Below, piece by piece: positions 25,601 to 39,441 of a stretch of DNA of 64,000 nucleotides. Source of the DNA: Coriaria nepalensis (lineage: Eukaryota > Streptophyta > Magnoliopsida > Cucurbitales > Coriariaceae). The notes below the pieces were generated by a model, which was given only the letters and a program-made list of their open reading frames with translations, made no database searches and was not told where the DNA came from. Position numbers and translations under genes: made by a program. The stretch lies in NCBI GenBank assembly GCA_027186245.1, contig CP114481.1, forward strand, positions 53,576,569 through 53,640,568. The letters run 5' to 3'. The number at the start of each line of letters is the position of its first letter. Positions within the stretch are counted from its first letter, which is position 1.

Positions 25601-26353
25601 AATTAAAATTAGACAAAGTTTCAAAAATTTACAAGAAAATCAACAGCCAAGAAAAAATCTAGAAAAGTGTTTTGCGGAATGAAGTATTTTCATGCAAACG
25701 AATAAAAATGAGTATGAAATAGTACCTGATATGAAAACGAATTGAGAGCTTCAAACAAATCAAAATTCCAAACCATTCTTTTTTTAGAGCGACGGAGCTT
25801 GAGAGAGATAAAATGGTGAATGAATATAATAAAAATAATACAAATTTCCAGAAATTTACAAGAATATCAACGGGTGTGAAAAAATATAGAAAACTGTTTT
25901 GCGGAATGAAGTACTTTCATGCAAACGAATGAAAATGAGTAAGAAATAGTACCTGATATGAAGACGAATTGAGAGCTTCAAACAAATCTAATTTCCGAAC
26001 CATAATTTTTTTAGAGAGTTGGAGCTTGAGAGAGATAAAATGGTGAAAGAATGTGATAAAAATAATACAAATTAAAATTAGACAAAGTTTCAAAAATTTA
26101 CAAGAATATCAACGGGCGGGAAAAAATCTAGAAAAGAGTTTTGCGGAATAAAGTACTTTCATGCAAACGAATGAAAATGAGTAAGAAATAGTACCTGATA
26201 TGAAAATGAATTGAGAGCTTCAAACAAATCTAATTTCCGAACCACGATAATTTTAGAGCATTGGATCTTGAGAGAGATAAAATGGTGAATGAATAAGATA
26301 AAAATAATACAAATTAAAATTAGACAAAGTTCTAAAAATTTACAAGAAAATCA
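25601..26353 (+). repeat. Array segment with a deleted monomer and an exchanged-type monomer
   Basis: The monomer tail at 25840-25849 shows the ACAAATT-type 15 bp deletion again, here with TTCCAG rather than TTCGAG. The unit near 26114 is the closest visible match to the out-of-place monomer at 7972 (ACGGGCGGG, GAGTTTT, GCGGAATAAAG). No gene is visible. Confidence 0.7.
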
Positions 26354-27790
26354 ACGGGCAAGAAAAAATCTAGAAAAATGTTTTGCGGAATGACGTACTT
26401 TCATGCAAACGAATGAAAATGATTAAGAAATAGTACCTGATATGAAAACCAATTGAGAGCCTCAAACAAATCTAATTTCCGAACCATAATTTTTTTAGAG
26501 CGTTGGAGCTTGAGAGAGATAAAATGGTGATTAAATAAGATAAAAATAATACAAATAAAAATTAGACAAAGTTCAAAAAATTTACAAGAATATCAACGGG
26601 CGGAAAAGATCTAGAAAAGTGTTTTGGGGAATGAAGTACTTTCATGCAAACGAATGAAAATGAGTAAGAAATAGTACCTCATATGAAAACAAATTGAGAG
26701 CTTCAAACAAATCTAATTTCAGAACCATAATTGTTTGAGAGCGTTGGAGCTTGAGAGAGATAAAATGGTGAATGAATTAGATAAAAATAATACAAATTAA
26801 AATTAGACAAAGTTTCAAAAATTTACAAGAAATCAACAGGCAAGAAAAAATCTAGAAAAGTGTTTTGCGGAATGAAGTACTTTCATGCAAACGAATAAAA
26901 ATGAGTATGAAATAGTACCTGATATGAAAACGAATTGAGAGCTTCAAACAAATCAAATTTCCGAACCATTAGTTTTTTAGAGCGTTGGAGCTTGAGAGAG
27001 ATAAAATGGTGAATGAATATGATAAAAATAATACAAATTAAAATTAGACAAAGTTTCAAAAATTTACAAGAAAATCAACGGGCGGAAAAGATCTACAAAA
27101 GTATTTTGCAGAATGATGTACTTTTATGCAAACGAATGAAAATGAGTAAGAAATAGTACCTGATATGAAGACGAATTGAGAGCTTCAAACAAATCTAAAC
27201 TTTGAACCATAATTTTTTTAGAGCGTTGGAGCTTAAGAGAGATAAAATGGTGAATGTATAAGATAAAAATAATACAAATTAAAATTAGACAAAGTTCCCA
27301 AAATTTACAAGAAAATCAACGGGCAAGAAAAAATCTAGAAAAGAGTTTTGAGGAATGAAGTACTTTCATGCAAACGAATGAAAATGAGTAAGAAATAGTA
27401 CATGATATGAAAACAAATTGAGAGCTTGAAACAAATATAATTTCAGAACCATAATTTTTTAAGAGCGTTGGAGCTTGAGAGAGGTAAAATGGTGAATGAA
27501 TAAGATAAAAATAATACAAATTAAAATTAGACAAAGTTTCGAAAATTTACAAGAAGATCAACAGGCAAGAAAAAATCTAGAAAAGTGTTTTGCGGAATGA
27601 AGTACTTTCATGCAAACGAATAAAAATGAGTATGAAATAGTACCTGATATGAAAACGAATTGAGAGTTTGAAAGAAATCAAATTTCCCAACCATTTATTT
27701 TTTAGAGCGTTGGAGCTTGAGCGAGATAAAATGGTGAATGTATAAGATAAAAATAATACAAAATAAAATTAAACAAAGTTTAAAAAATTT
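26354..27790 (+). repeat. Right copy of the six-monomer block at 9906-11340
   Basis: Same order of types and same rare markers as 9906-11340, offset 16,448-16,449 bp (68 monomers). The match ends near 27790, where the next head is ACGGGCGGG here and ACGGGCGGAAAAGATCT at 11354. Confidence 0.85.
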
Positions 27791-28770
27791 ACAAGAATAT
27801 CAACGGGCGGGAAAAAATCTAGAAAAGAGTTTTGCGGAATGAAGTACTTTCATGCAAACGAATGAAAATGAGTAAGAAATAGTACCTGGTAAGAAAATGA
27901 ATTGAGAGCTTCAAACAAATCTAATTTCCGAACCATAATAATGTTAGAGCGTTGGAACTTGAGAGAGATAAAATGGTGAATGAATAAGATAAAAATAATA
28001 CAAATTAAAATTAGACAAAGTTCAAAAAATTTACAAGAAAATCAACGGGCAAGAAAAAAGCAAGAAAAATGTTTTACGGAATGAAGTACTTTCATGCAAA
28101 CGAATGAAAATGAGTAAGAAATAGTACCTGATATGAAGACAAATTGAGAGCTTAAAACAAATCAAATTTCCGAACCCTTATTTTTTTAGAGCGTTGGAGC
28201 TTGAGAGAGATAAAATGGTGAATGAATATGATAAAAATAATACAAATTAGAATTAGACAAAGTTCCAAAAATTTACAAGGATATCAACGGGCGGAAAAGA
28301 TCTACAAAAGTATTTTGCAGAATGATGTACTTTTATGCAAACGAATGAAAATGAGTAAGAAATAGTACCTGATATGAAGACGAATTGAGAGTTTCAAACA
28401 AATCTAAACTTTGAACCATAATTTTTTTAGAGCGTTGGAGCTTAAGAGAGATAAAATGGTGAATGTATAAGATAAAAATAATACAAATTAAAATAAGACA
28501 AAGTTTCAAAAATTTACTAGAAAATCAACAAGCAAGAAATAATCTAGAAAAGTGTTTTGCGGAATGAAGTACTTTCATGCAAACAAATAAAAATGAGTAT
28601 GAAATAGTACCTGATATAAAAACGAATTGAGAGCTTCAAACAAATCTAATTTTCGAAACCATAATTTTTTTAGAGCGTTGGAGCTTGAGAGATATAAAAT
28701 GGTGAATGTATAAGATAAAAATAATTCAAATTAAAATTAGACAAAGTTTAAAAAATTTACAATAATATCA
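27791..28770 (+). repeat. Array segment leading into the 9-monomer series
   Basis: Monomers at 27803, 28045, 28287 and 28528. The 28045 and 28287 units match 12563 and 12805. The 28528 unit looks chimeric: its head is ACAAGCAAGAAATAATC, otherwise seen on a different type, while its body (GATATAAAAACG, CGAAACC, ATAATTCAAATT) matches 13288 and the unit near 29497. Confidence 0.75.
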
Positions 28771-30947
28771 ACGGGCGGGAAAAAATCTAGAAAAGAGTTT
28801 TGCGGAATGAAGTACTTTCATGCAGACGAATAAAAATGAGTATGAAATTGTACCTGATATGAAAACGAATTGAGAGCTTCAAACAAATCAAATTTCCGAA
28901 CCATTATTTTTTTAGAGCGTTGGAGCTTGAGAGAGATAAAATGGTGAATGAATATGATAAAAATAATACAAATTAAAATTAGACAAAGTTCCAAAAATTT
29001 ACAAGGATATCAACGGGCGGAAAAGATCTACAAAAGTATTTTGCAGAATGATGTACTTTTATGCAAACGAATGAAAATGAGTAAGAAATAGTACCTGATA
29101 TGAAGACGAATTGAGAGTTTCAAACAAATCTAAACTTTGAACCATAATTTTTTTAGAGCATTGGATCTTAAGAGAGATAAAATGGTGAATGTATAAGATA
29201 AAAATAATACAAATTAAAATTAGACAAAGTTTCCAAAATTTACAAGAAAATCAACGGGCAAGAAAAAATCTAGAAAAGAGTTTTGCGGAATGAAGTACTT
29301 TCATGCAAACGAATGAAAATGAGTAAGAAATAGTACCTGATATGAAAACGAATTGAGAGCTTCAAACAAATCTAATTTCAGAACCATAATTTTTTAAGAG
29401 CGTTGGTGCTTGAGAGGGATAAAATGGTGAATGAATAAGCTAAAAATAATACAAATTAAAATTAGACAAAGTATCGAAAATTTACAAGAAAATCAACAGG
29501 CAAGAAAAAATCTAGAAAAGTGTTTTGCGGAATGAAGTACTTTCATGCAAACGAATAAAAATGAGTATGAAATAGTACCTGATATAAAAACGAATTGAGA
29601 GCTTCAAACAAATCTAATTTTCGAAACCATAATTTTTTTAGAGCGTTGGAGCTTGAGAGATATAAAATGGTGAATGTATAAGATAAAAATAATTCAAATT
29701 AAAATTAGACAAAGTTTAAAAAATTTACAATAATATCAACGGGCGGGAAAAAATCTAGAAAAGAGTTTTGCGGAATGAAGTACTTTCATGCAAACGAATA
29801 AAAATGAGTATGAAATAGTACCTGATATGAAAACGAATTGAGAGCTTCAAACAAATCAAATTTCCGAACCATTATTTTTTTAGAGCGTTGGAGCTTGAGA
29901 GAGATAAAATGGTGAATGAATATGATAAAAATAATACAAATTAAAATTAGACAAAGTTCCAAAAATTTACAAGGATATCAACGGGCGGAAAAGATCTACA
30001 AAAGTATTTTGCAGAATGATGTACTTTTATGCAAACGAATGAAAATGAGTAAGAAATAGTACCTGATATGAAGACGAATTGAGAGTTTCAAACAAATCTA
30101 AACTTTGAACCATAATTTTTTTAGAGCATTGGATCTTAAGAGAGATAAAATGGTGAATGTATAAGATAAAAATAATACAAATTAAAATTAGACAAAGTTC
30201 CCAAAACTTACAAGAAAATCAACGGGCAAGAAAAAATCTAGAAAAGAGTTTTGCAGAATGATGTACTTTCATGCAAACGAATGAAATGAGTAAGAAATAG
30301 TACTTGATATCAAAACGAATTGAGAGCTTCAAACAAATCTAATTTCAGAACCATAATTGTTTTAGAGCGTTGGAGCTTGAGAGAGATAAAATGGTGAATG
30401 AATTAGATAAAAATAATACAAATTAAAATTAGACAAAGTTTCAAAAATTTACTAGAAAATCAACAAGCAAGAAATAATCTAGAAAAGTGTTTTGCGGAAT
30501 GAAGTACTTTCATGCAAACGAATAAAAATGAGTATGAAATAGTACCTGATATGAAAACGAATTGAGAGCTCCAAACAAATCTAATTTCAGAACCATAATT
30601 TTTTAAGAGCGTTGGTGCTTGAGAGAGATAAAATGGTGAATGAATAAGATAAAAATAATACAAATTAAAATTAGACAAAGTATCGAAAATTTACAAGAAA
30701 ATCAACAGGCAAGAAAAAATCTAGAAAAGTGTTTTGCGGAATGAAGTACTTTCATGCAAACGAATAAAAATGAGTATGAAATAGTACCTAATATAAAAAC
30801 GAATTGAGAGCTTCAAACAAATCTAATTTCCGAAACCATAATTTTTTTAGAGCGTTGGAGCTTGAGAGATATAAAATGGTGAATGTATAAGATAAAAATA
30901 ATTCAAATTAAAATTAGACAAAGTTTAAAAAATTTACAATAATATCA
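28771..30947 (+). repeat. Nine-monomer higher-order unit, copy 1 (2,177 bp)
   Basis: Starts near 28771, 29013, 29255, 29497, 29741, 29983, 30224, 30463 and 30705. The unit is a 4-monomer set (types ACGGGCGGG, TCTACAAAAG, GAGTTTTGCGG, ACAGGCAAG with ATAATTCAAATT) followed by a 5-monomer set that starts with the same two types and ends with a similar ATAATTCAAATT monomer, but has an added ACAAGCAAGAAATAATC monomer. It repeats exactly 2,177 bp later: 28771 to 30948 and 30463 to 32640. The region 30460-30678 translates identically to 32637-32855, which shows how close the copies are. Confidence 0.9.
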
Positions 30948-33124
30948 ACGGGCGGGAAAAAATCTAGAAAAGAGTTTTGCGGAATGAAGTACTTTCATGC
31001 AAACGAATAAAAATGAGTATGAAATAGTACCTGATATGAAAACGAATTGAGAGCTTCAAACAAATCAAATTTCCGAACCATTATTTTTTTAGAGCGTTGG
31101 AGCTTGAGAGAGATAAAATGGTGAATGAATATGATAAAAATAATACAAATTAAAATTAGACAAAGTTCCAAAAATTTACAAGGATATCAACGGGCGGAAA
31201 AGATCTACAAAAGTATTTTGCAGAATGATGTACTTTTATGCAAACGAATGAAAATGAGTAAGAAATAGTACCTGATATGAAGACGAATTGAGAGTTTCAA
31301 ACAAATCTAAACTTTGAACCATAATTTTTTTAGAGCATTGGATCTTAAGAGAGATAAAATGGTGAATGTATAAGATAAAAATAATACAAATTAGAATTAG
31401 ACAAAGTTTCCAAAATTTACAAGAAAATCAACGGGCAAGAAAAAATCTAGAAAAGAGTTTTGCGGAATGAAGTACTTTCATGCAAACGAATGAAAATGAG
31501 TAAGAAATAGTACTTGATATGAAAACGAATTGAGAGCTTCAAACAAATCTAATTTCAGAACCATAATTTTTTAAGAGCGTTGGTGCTTGAGAGGGATAAA
31601 ATGGTGAATGAATAAGCTAAAAATAATACAAATTAAAATTAGACAAAGTATCGAAAATTTACAAGAAAATCAACAGGCAAGAAAAAATCTAGAAAAGTGT
31701 TTTGCGGAATGAAGTACTTTCATGCAAACGAATAAAAATGAGTATGAAATAGTACCTGATATAAAAACGAATTGAGAGCTTCAAACAAATCTAATTTTCG
31801 AAACCATAATTTTTTTAGAGCGTTGGAGCTTGAGAGATATAAAATGGTGAATGTATAAGATAAAAATAATTCAAATTAAAATTAGACAAAGTTTAAAAAA
31901 TTTACAATAATATCAACGGGCAGGAAAAAATCTAGAAAAGAGTTTTGCGGAATGAAGTACTTTCATGCAAACGAATAAAAATGAGTATGAAATAGTACCT
32001 GATATGAAAACGAATTGAGAGCTTCAAACAAATCAAATTTCCGAACCATTATTTTTTTAGAGCGTTGGAGCTTGAGAGAGATAAAATGGTGAATGAATAT
32101 GATAAAAATAATACAAATTAAAATTAGACAAAGTTCCAAAAATTTACAAGGATATCAACGGGCGGAAAAGATCTACAAAAGTATTTTGCAGAATGATGTA
32201 CTTTTATGCAAACGAATGAAAATGAGTAAGAAATAGTACCTGATATGAAGACGAATTGAGAGTTTCAAACAAATCTAAACTTTGAACCATAATTTTTTTA
32301 GAGCATTGGATCTTAAGAGAGATAAAATGGTGAATGTATAAGATAAAAATAATACAAATTAAAATTAGACAAAGTTCCCAAAATTTACAAGAAAATCAAC
32401 GGGCAAGAAAAAATCTAGAAAAGAGTTTTGCAGAATGATGTACTTTCATGCAAACGAATGAAATGAGTAAGAAATAGTACTTGATATCAAAACGAATTGA
32501 GAGCTTCAAACAAATCTAATTTCAGAACCATAATTGTTTTAGAGCGTTGGAGCTTGAGAGAGATAAAATGGTGAATGAATTAGATAAAAATAATACAAAT
32601 TAAAATTAGACAAAGTTTCAAAAATTTACTAGAAAATCAACAAGCAAGAAATAATCTAGAAAAGTGTTTTGCGGAATGAAGTACTTTCATGCAAACGAAT
32701 AAAAATGAGTATGAAATAGTACCTGATATGAAAACGAATTGAGAGCTCCAAACAAATCTAATTTCAGAACCATAATTTTTTAAGAGCGTTGGTGCTTGAG
32801 AGAGATAAAATGGTGAATGAATAAGATAAAAATAATACAAATTAAAATTAGACAAAGTATCGAAAATTTACAAGAAAATCAACAGGCAAGAAAAAATCTA
32901 GAAAAGTGTTTTGCGGAATGAAGTACTTTCATGCAAACGAATAAAAATGAGTATGAAATAGTACCTAATATAAAAACGAATTGAGAGCTTCAAACAAATC
33001 TAATTTCCGAAACCATAATTTTTTTAGAGCGTTGGAGCTTGAGAGATATAAAATGGTGAATGTATAAGATAAAAATAATTCAAATTAAAATTAGACAAAG
33101 TTTAAAAAATTTACAATAATATCA
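30948..33124 (+). repeat. Nine-monomer higher-order unit, copy 2 (2,177 bp)
   Basis: Tandem repeat of 28771-30947, with starts at 30948, 31191, 32640 and 32882 among others. Differences seen are few, for example a GGGCAGG head near 31919, where copy 1 has GGGCGGG, and TTAGAATTAG near 31393. The series restarts at 33125 but continues for only about two monomers in register. Confidence 0.9.
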
Positions 33125-33848
33125 ACGGGCGGGAAAAAATCTAGAAAAGAGTTTTGCGGAATGAAGTACTTTCATGCAAACGAATAAAAATGAGTATGAA
33201 ATAGTACCTGATATGAAAACGAATTGAGAGCTTCAAACAAATCAAATTTCCGAACCATTATTTTTTTAGAGCGTTGGAGCTTGAGAGAGATAAAATGGTG
33301 AATGAATATGATAAAAATAATACAAATTAAAATTAGACAAAGTTCCAAAAATTTACAAGGATATCAACGGGCGGAAAAGATCTACAAAAGTATTTTGCAG
33401 AATGATGTACTTTTATGCAAACGAATGAAAATGAGTAAGAAATAGTACCTGATATGAAGACGAATTGAGAGTTTCAAACAAATCTAAACTTTGAACCATA
33501 ATTTTTTTAGAGCATTGGATCTTAAGAGAGATAAAATGGTGAATGTATAAGATAAAAATAATACAAATTAAAATTAGACAAAGTTCCCAAAATTTACAAG
33601 AAAATCAGCGGGCAAGAAAAAATCTAGAAAAGAGTTTTGCAGAATGATGTACTTTCATGCAAACGAATGAAATGAGTAAGAAATAGTACTTGATATGAAA
33701 ACGAATTGAGAGCTTCAAACAAATCTAATTTCAGAACCATAATTGTTTTAGAGCGTTGGAGCTTGAGAGAGATAAAATGGTGAATGAATTCGATAAAAAT
33801 AATACAAATTAAAATTAGACAAAGTTTCAAAAATTTACTAGAAAATCA
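33125..33848 (+). repeat. Nine-monomer unit, third copy, truncated
   Basis: The ACGGGCGGG and TCTACAAAAG monomers follow the series. The next unit, near 33609, is of the GCAGAATGATG type with GAATGAAATGAG. That belongs to the 5-monomer set (as at 32401), not the GCGGAATGAAG type expected here. So the 4-monomer subunit was skipped, leaving only the 5-monomer form: 32640 to 33849 is 1,209 bp. Confidence 0.8.
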
Positions 33849-34814
33849 ACAAGCAAGAAATAATCTAGAAAAGTGTTTTCGGGAATGAAGTACTTTCATG
33901 CAAACGAATAAAAATGAGAATGAAATAGTACCTGATATGAAAACGAATTGAGAGCTCCAAACAAATCTAATTTCAGAACCATAATTTTTTAAGAGCGTTG
34001 GTGCTTGAGAGAGATAAAATGGTGAATGAATAAGATAAAAATAATACAAATTAAAATTAGACAAAGTATCGAAAATTTACAAGAAAATCAACAGGCAAGA
34101 AAAAATCTAGAAATGTGTTTTGCGGAATGAAGTACTTTCATGCAAACGAATAAAAATGAGTATGAAATAGTACCTGATATGAAAACGAATTGAGAGCTTC
34201 AAACAAATCAAATTTCCGAACCATTATTTTTTTAGAGCGTTGGAGCTTGAGAGAGATAAAATGGTGAATGAATATGATAAAAATAATACAAATTAAAATT
34301 AGACAAAGTTCCAAAAATTTACAAGGATATCAACGGGCGGAAAAGATCTACAAAAGTATTTTGCAGAATGATGTACTTTTATGCAAACGAATGAAAATGA
34401 GTAAGAAATAGTACCTGATATGAAGACGAATTGAGAGTTTCAAACAAATCTAAACTTTGAACCATAATTTTTTTAGAGCATTGGATCTTAAGAGAGATAA
34501 AATGGTGAATGTATAAGATAAAAATAATACAAATTAAAATTAGACAAAGTTCCCAAAATTTACAAGAAAATCAGCGGGCAAGAAAAAATCTAGAAAAGAG
34601 TTTTGCAGAATGATGTACTTTCATGCAAACGAATGAAATGAGTAAGAAATAGTACTTGATATGAAAACGAATTGAGAGCTTCAAACAAATCTAATTTCAG
34701 AACCATAATTGTTTTAGAGCGTTGGAGCTCGAGAGAGATAAAATGGTGAATGAATTAGATAAAAATAATACAAATTAAAATTAGACAAAGTTTCAAAAAT
34801 TTACTAGAAAATCA
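33849..34814 (+). repeat. Four-monomer derivative unit (966 bp), repeated from 34815
   Basis: The ACAAGCAAGAAATAATC heads at 33849 and 34815 are 966 bp apart, and the four types between them recur. Compared with the 5-monomer form, one monomer is missing and a chimeric monomer (34091-34332) sits at the join. Private markers are GAGAATGAAATAG and GAAATGTGTTTT. Confidence 0.85.
34091..34332 (+). repeat. Chimeric monomer at a one-monomer deletion
   Basis: The head (ACAGGCAAG, GTGTTTT) is that of the 32882 type, but the body (CTGATATGAAAACG, AATCAAATTTCCG, CCATTATTTTTTT) is that of the next monomer type at 33125. The switch lies in the roughly 65 bp that the two types share between GTGTTTT and ATAGTACCT. 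That is what unequal crossing-over between adjacent monomers produces. The same chimera recurs near 35057 and near 41872, carried by later copying. Confidence 0.8.
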
Positions 34815-37800
34815 ACAAGCAAGAAATAATCTAGAAAAGTGTTTTGCGGAATGAAGTACTTTCATGCAAACGAATAAAAATGAGAATGAAATAGTACCTG
34901 ATATGAAAACGAATTGAGAGCTCCAAACAAATCTAATTTCAGAACCATAATTTTTTAAGAGCGTTGGTGCTTGAGAGAGATAAAATGGTGAAGGAATAAG
35001 ATAAAAATAATACAAATTAAAATTAGACAAAGTATCGAAAATTTACAAGAAAATCAATAGGCAAGAAAAAATCTAGAAATGTGTTTTGCGGAATGAAGTA
35101 CTTTCATGCAAACGAATAAAAATGAGTATGAAATAGTACCTGATATGAAAACGAATTGAGAGCTTCAAACAAATCAAATTTCCGAACCATTATTTTTTTA
35201 GAGCGTTGGAGCTTGAGAGAGATAAAATGGTGAATGAATATGATAAAAATAATACAAATTAAAATTAGACAAAGTTCCAAAAATTTACAAGGATATCAAC
35301 GGGCGGAAAAGATCTACAAAAGTATTTTGCAGAATGATGTACTTTTATGCAAACGAATGAAAATGAGTAAGAAATAGTAACTGATATGAAGACGAATTGA
35401 GAGCTTCAAACAAATCTAAACTTTGAACCATAATTTTTTTAGAGCGTTGGGGCTAAAGAGAGATAAAATGGTGAATGAATAAGATAAAAATAATACAAAT
35501 TCAAATTAGACAAAGTTCCAAAAATTTACAAGAAAATCAACGGGCAAGAAAAAAGCTAGAAAAACGTTTTACGGAATGAAGTACTTTCATGCAAACGAAT
35601 GAAAATGATTTAAGAAATAGTACCTGATATGAAAACCAATTCAGAGCCTCAAACAAATCTAATTTCCGAACCATAATTAATTTAGAGCATTGGAGCTTGA
35701 GAGAGATAAAATGGTGATTAAATAAGATAAAAATAATACAAATACAAATAAGACAAAGTTCCCAAAATTTACAAGAAAATCAACGGGCAGGAAAAAATCT
35801 AGAAACGAGTTTTGCAGAATGATGTACTTTCATGCAAACGAACGAAAATGAGTAAGAAATTGTAACTGATACGAAAACGAATTGAGAGCGTCAAACATAT
35901 CTAATTTCTGAACCATAATTGTTTTACAGCGTTGGAGCTTGAGAGAGATAAAATGGTAAATGAATTAGATAAAAATAATACAAATTAAAATTAGACAAAG
36001 TTTCAAAAATTTACAAGAAAATCAACAGGCAAGAAAAAATCTAGAAAAGCATTCTGCGGAATGAAGTACTTTCATGCAAACGAATGAAAATGAGTAAGAA
36101 ATAGTACCTGATATGAAGACGACTTCAGAGCTTCAAGCAAATCTAATTTCCGAACCATAATTTTTTTAGAGCGTTGTAGCTTGAGAGAGATAAAATGGTG
36201 AATGAATATGATAAAAATAATACAAATTAAAATTAGACAAAGTTCCAAAAATTTACAAGAATATCAACGGGCGGAAAAGATCTAGAAAAGTGTTTTGCAG
36301 AATGATGTACTGTCATGCAAACGAATGAAAATGAGTAAGAAATAGTACCGGATATGAAAATGAATTGAGAGCTTCAAACAAATCTAATTTCCGAACCATT
36401 TATTTTTTAGAGCGTTGGAGCTTGAGAGAGATAAAATAGTGAATGTATAAGACAAAAATAATACAAATTAAAATTAGACAAAGTTTAAAAAATTTACAAG
36501 AATATCAACAGGCGGGAAAAAATCTAGAAAAGAGTTTTGCGAAATGAAGTACTTTCATGCAAACGAATGAAAATGAGTAAGAAATAGTACCTGATATGAA
36601 AATGAATTGAGAGCTTCAAACAAATCTAATTTCCGAACCATAATAATTTTAGAGCGTTGGAGCTTGGGAGAGATAAAATAGTGAATGAATAAGATAAAAA
36701 TAATAGAAATTAAAATTAGACAAATTTCTAAAAATTTACAAGAAAATGAACGGGCAAGAAAAAATCTAGAAAAATATTTTGCGTAATGACATACTTTCAT
36801 GCAAACGAATGAAAATGATTTAGAAATAGTACCTGATATGAAAACCAATTGAGAGCCTCAAACAAATCTAATTTCCGAACCATTATTTTTTTAGAGCGTT
36901 GGAGCTTGAGAGAGATAAAATGGTGATTAAATAAGATCAAAATAATACAAATAAAAATTAGACAAAGTTCCAAAAATTTACAAGAATATCAACGGGCGGA
37001 AAAGATCTAGAAAAGTGTTTTGCGGAATGAAGTACTTTCATGCAAACGAATGAAAATGAGTAAGAAATAGTACCTGATATGAAAAAAAATTGAGAGCTTC
37101 AAACAAATCTAATTTCCGAACCATAATAATTTCAGAGCGTTGGTACTTGAGAGAGATAAAATGGTGAATGAATAAGATAAAAATAATACAAATTAAAATT
37201 AGACAAAGTTCCAAAAATTTACAAGAAAATCAACGGGCAAGAAAAAAGCTAGAAAAATGTTTTATGGAATGAAGTACTTTCTTGCAAACGAATGAAAATG
37301 AGTAAGAAATAGTACCTAATATGAAGACGAATTGAGAGCTTGAAACAAATCTAATTTCCAAACCATAATTTTTTTAGAGAGTTGGAGCTTGAGAGAGATA
37401 AAATGGTGAATGTATAAGACAAAAATAATACAATTAAAATTAGACAAAGTTTTAAAATTTTACAATAATATCAACGGGCGGGAAAAAATCTCGAAAAGAT
37501 TTTTGCGTAATGAAATACTTTCATGCAAATGAATGAAAATGAGTAAGAAATAGTACCTGATATGAAAACGAATTGAGAGCTTCAAACAAATCTAATTTCC
37601 GAACCATAATAGTTTTAGAGCGTTGGAGCTTGAGAGAGATAAAATGGTGAATGAATAAGATAAAAATAATACAAGTTAAAATTAGACAAAGTTCCAAAAA
37701 TTTACAAGAATATCAACGGGCAAGAAAAAATCTAGAAAAATGTTTTGCGGAATGAAGTACTTTCATGCAAACGAATGAAAATGATTAAGAAATAGTACCT

Positions 37801-39411
37801 GATAAGAAAACCAATTGAGAGCCTCAAACAAATCTAATTTCCGAACCATAATTTTTTTAGAGCGTTGGAGCTTGAGAGAGATAAAATGGTGATTAAATAA
37901 GATAAAAATAATGCAAATAAAAATTACACAAAGTTCCAAAAATTTACAAGAATATCAACGGGCGGAAGAGATCTAGAAAAGTGTTTTGCGGAATGAAGTA
38001 CTTTCATGCAAACGAATGAAAATGAGTAAGAAATAGTACCTGATATGAAAACAAATTGAGAGCTTCAAACAAATCTAATTTCAGAACCATAATTGTTTTA
38101 GAGGGTTGGAGCTTGAGAGAGATAAAATGGTGAATGAATTAGATAAAAATAATACAAATTAAAATTAGACAAAGTTTCAAAAATTTACAAGAAAATCAAC
38201 AGGCAAGAAAAATTCTAGAAAAGGGTTTTGCGGAATGAAGTACTTTCATGTAAACGAATAAAAACGAGTATGAAATAGTACCTGATATGAAAACGAATTG
38301 AGAGCTTGAAACAAATCAAATTTCCGAACCATTATTTTTTTAGAGCGTTGGAGCTTGAGAGAGATAAAATGGTGAATGAATAAGATAAAAATAATACAAA
38401 TTAAAATTAGACAAAGTTTCAAAAATTTACAAGAATATCGACGGGCAGGAAAAAATCTGGAAAAGAGTTTTGCGGAATGAAGTACTTTCATGCAAACGAA
38501 TGAAAATGAGTAAGAAATAGTACCTCATATGAAGACGAATTCAGAGCTTCAAGCAAATCTAATTTCCGAACCATAATTGTTTTAGAGCGTTGTAGCTTGA
38601 GAGAGATAAAATGGTGAATGAATAAGATAAAAAATAATACAAATTAAAATTAGACAAAGTTCCAAAAATTTACAAGAAAATCAACTGGCAAGAAAAAATC
38701 TAGAAAAGAGTTTTGTAGAATGATGTACTTTCATGCAAACGAATGAGAATGAGTAAGAAATAGTACCTGATATGAAAACGAATTGAGAGCGTCAAACATA
38801 TCTAATTTTCGAACCATAATTGTTTTAGAGAGTTGGAGCTTGAGAGAGATAAAATGGTGAATGAATTAGATAAAAATAATACAAATTAAAATTAGACAAA
38901 GTTTCAAAAATTTACAAGAAAATCAACAGGCAAGAAAAAATCTAGAAAAGTGTTTTGCGGAATGAAGTACTTTCATGCAAACGAATATAAATGAGTATGA
39001 AATAGTACCTGATATCAAAACGAATTGAGAGCTTAAAACAAATCAAATTTCCGAACCCTTATTTTTTTAGAGCGTTGGAGCTTGAGAGAGATAAAATGGT
39101 GAATGAATATGATAAAAATAATACAAATTAAAATTAGACAAAGTTCCAAAAATTTACAAGGATATCAACGGGCGGAAAAGATCTACAAAAGTATTTTGTA
39201 GAATGATGTACTTTTATGCAAACGAATGAAAATGAGTAAGAAATAGTACCTGATATGAAGACGAATTGAGAGCTTCAAACAAATCTAAACTTTGAACCAT
39301 AATTTTTTTAGAGCGTTGGAGCTTAAGAGAGATAAAATGGTGAATGTATAAGATAAAAATAATACAAATTAAAATTAGACAAAGTTCCCAAAATTTACAA
39401 GAAAATCAACG

Positions 39412-39441
39412 GGCAAGAAAAAATCTGGCAAGAAAAAATCT
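39412..39441 (+). repeat. 15 bp direct duplication (GGCAAGAAAAAATCT twice)
   Basis: The head of this monomer carries GGCAAGAAAAAATCT at 39412-39426 and again at 39427-39441. The exact same duplication occurs at 40394-40423 and 40651-40680, and in the right 6.8 kb copy at 46227-46256, 47209-47238 and 47466-47495. Spacings of 982 and 257 bp are the same in both copies. It is absent from the homologous monomer at 52072. Confidence 0.95.
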
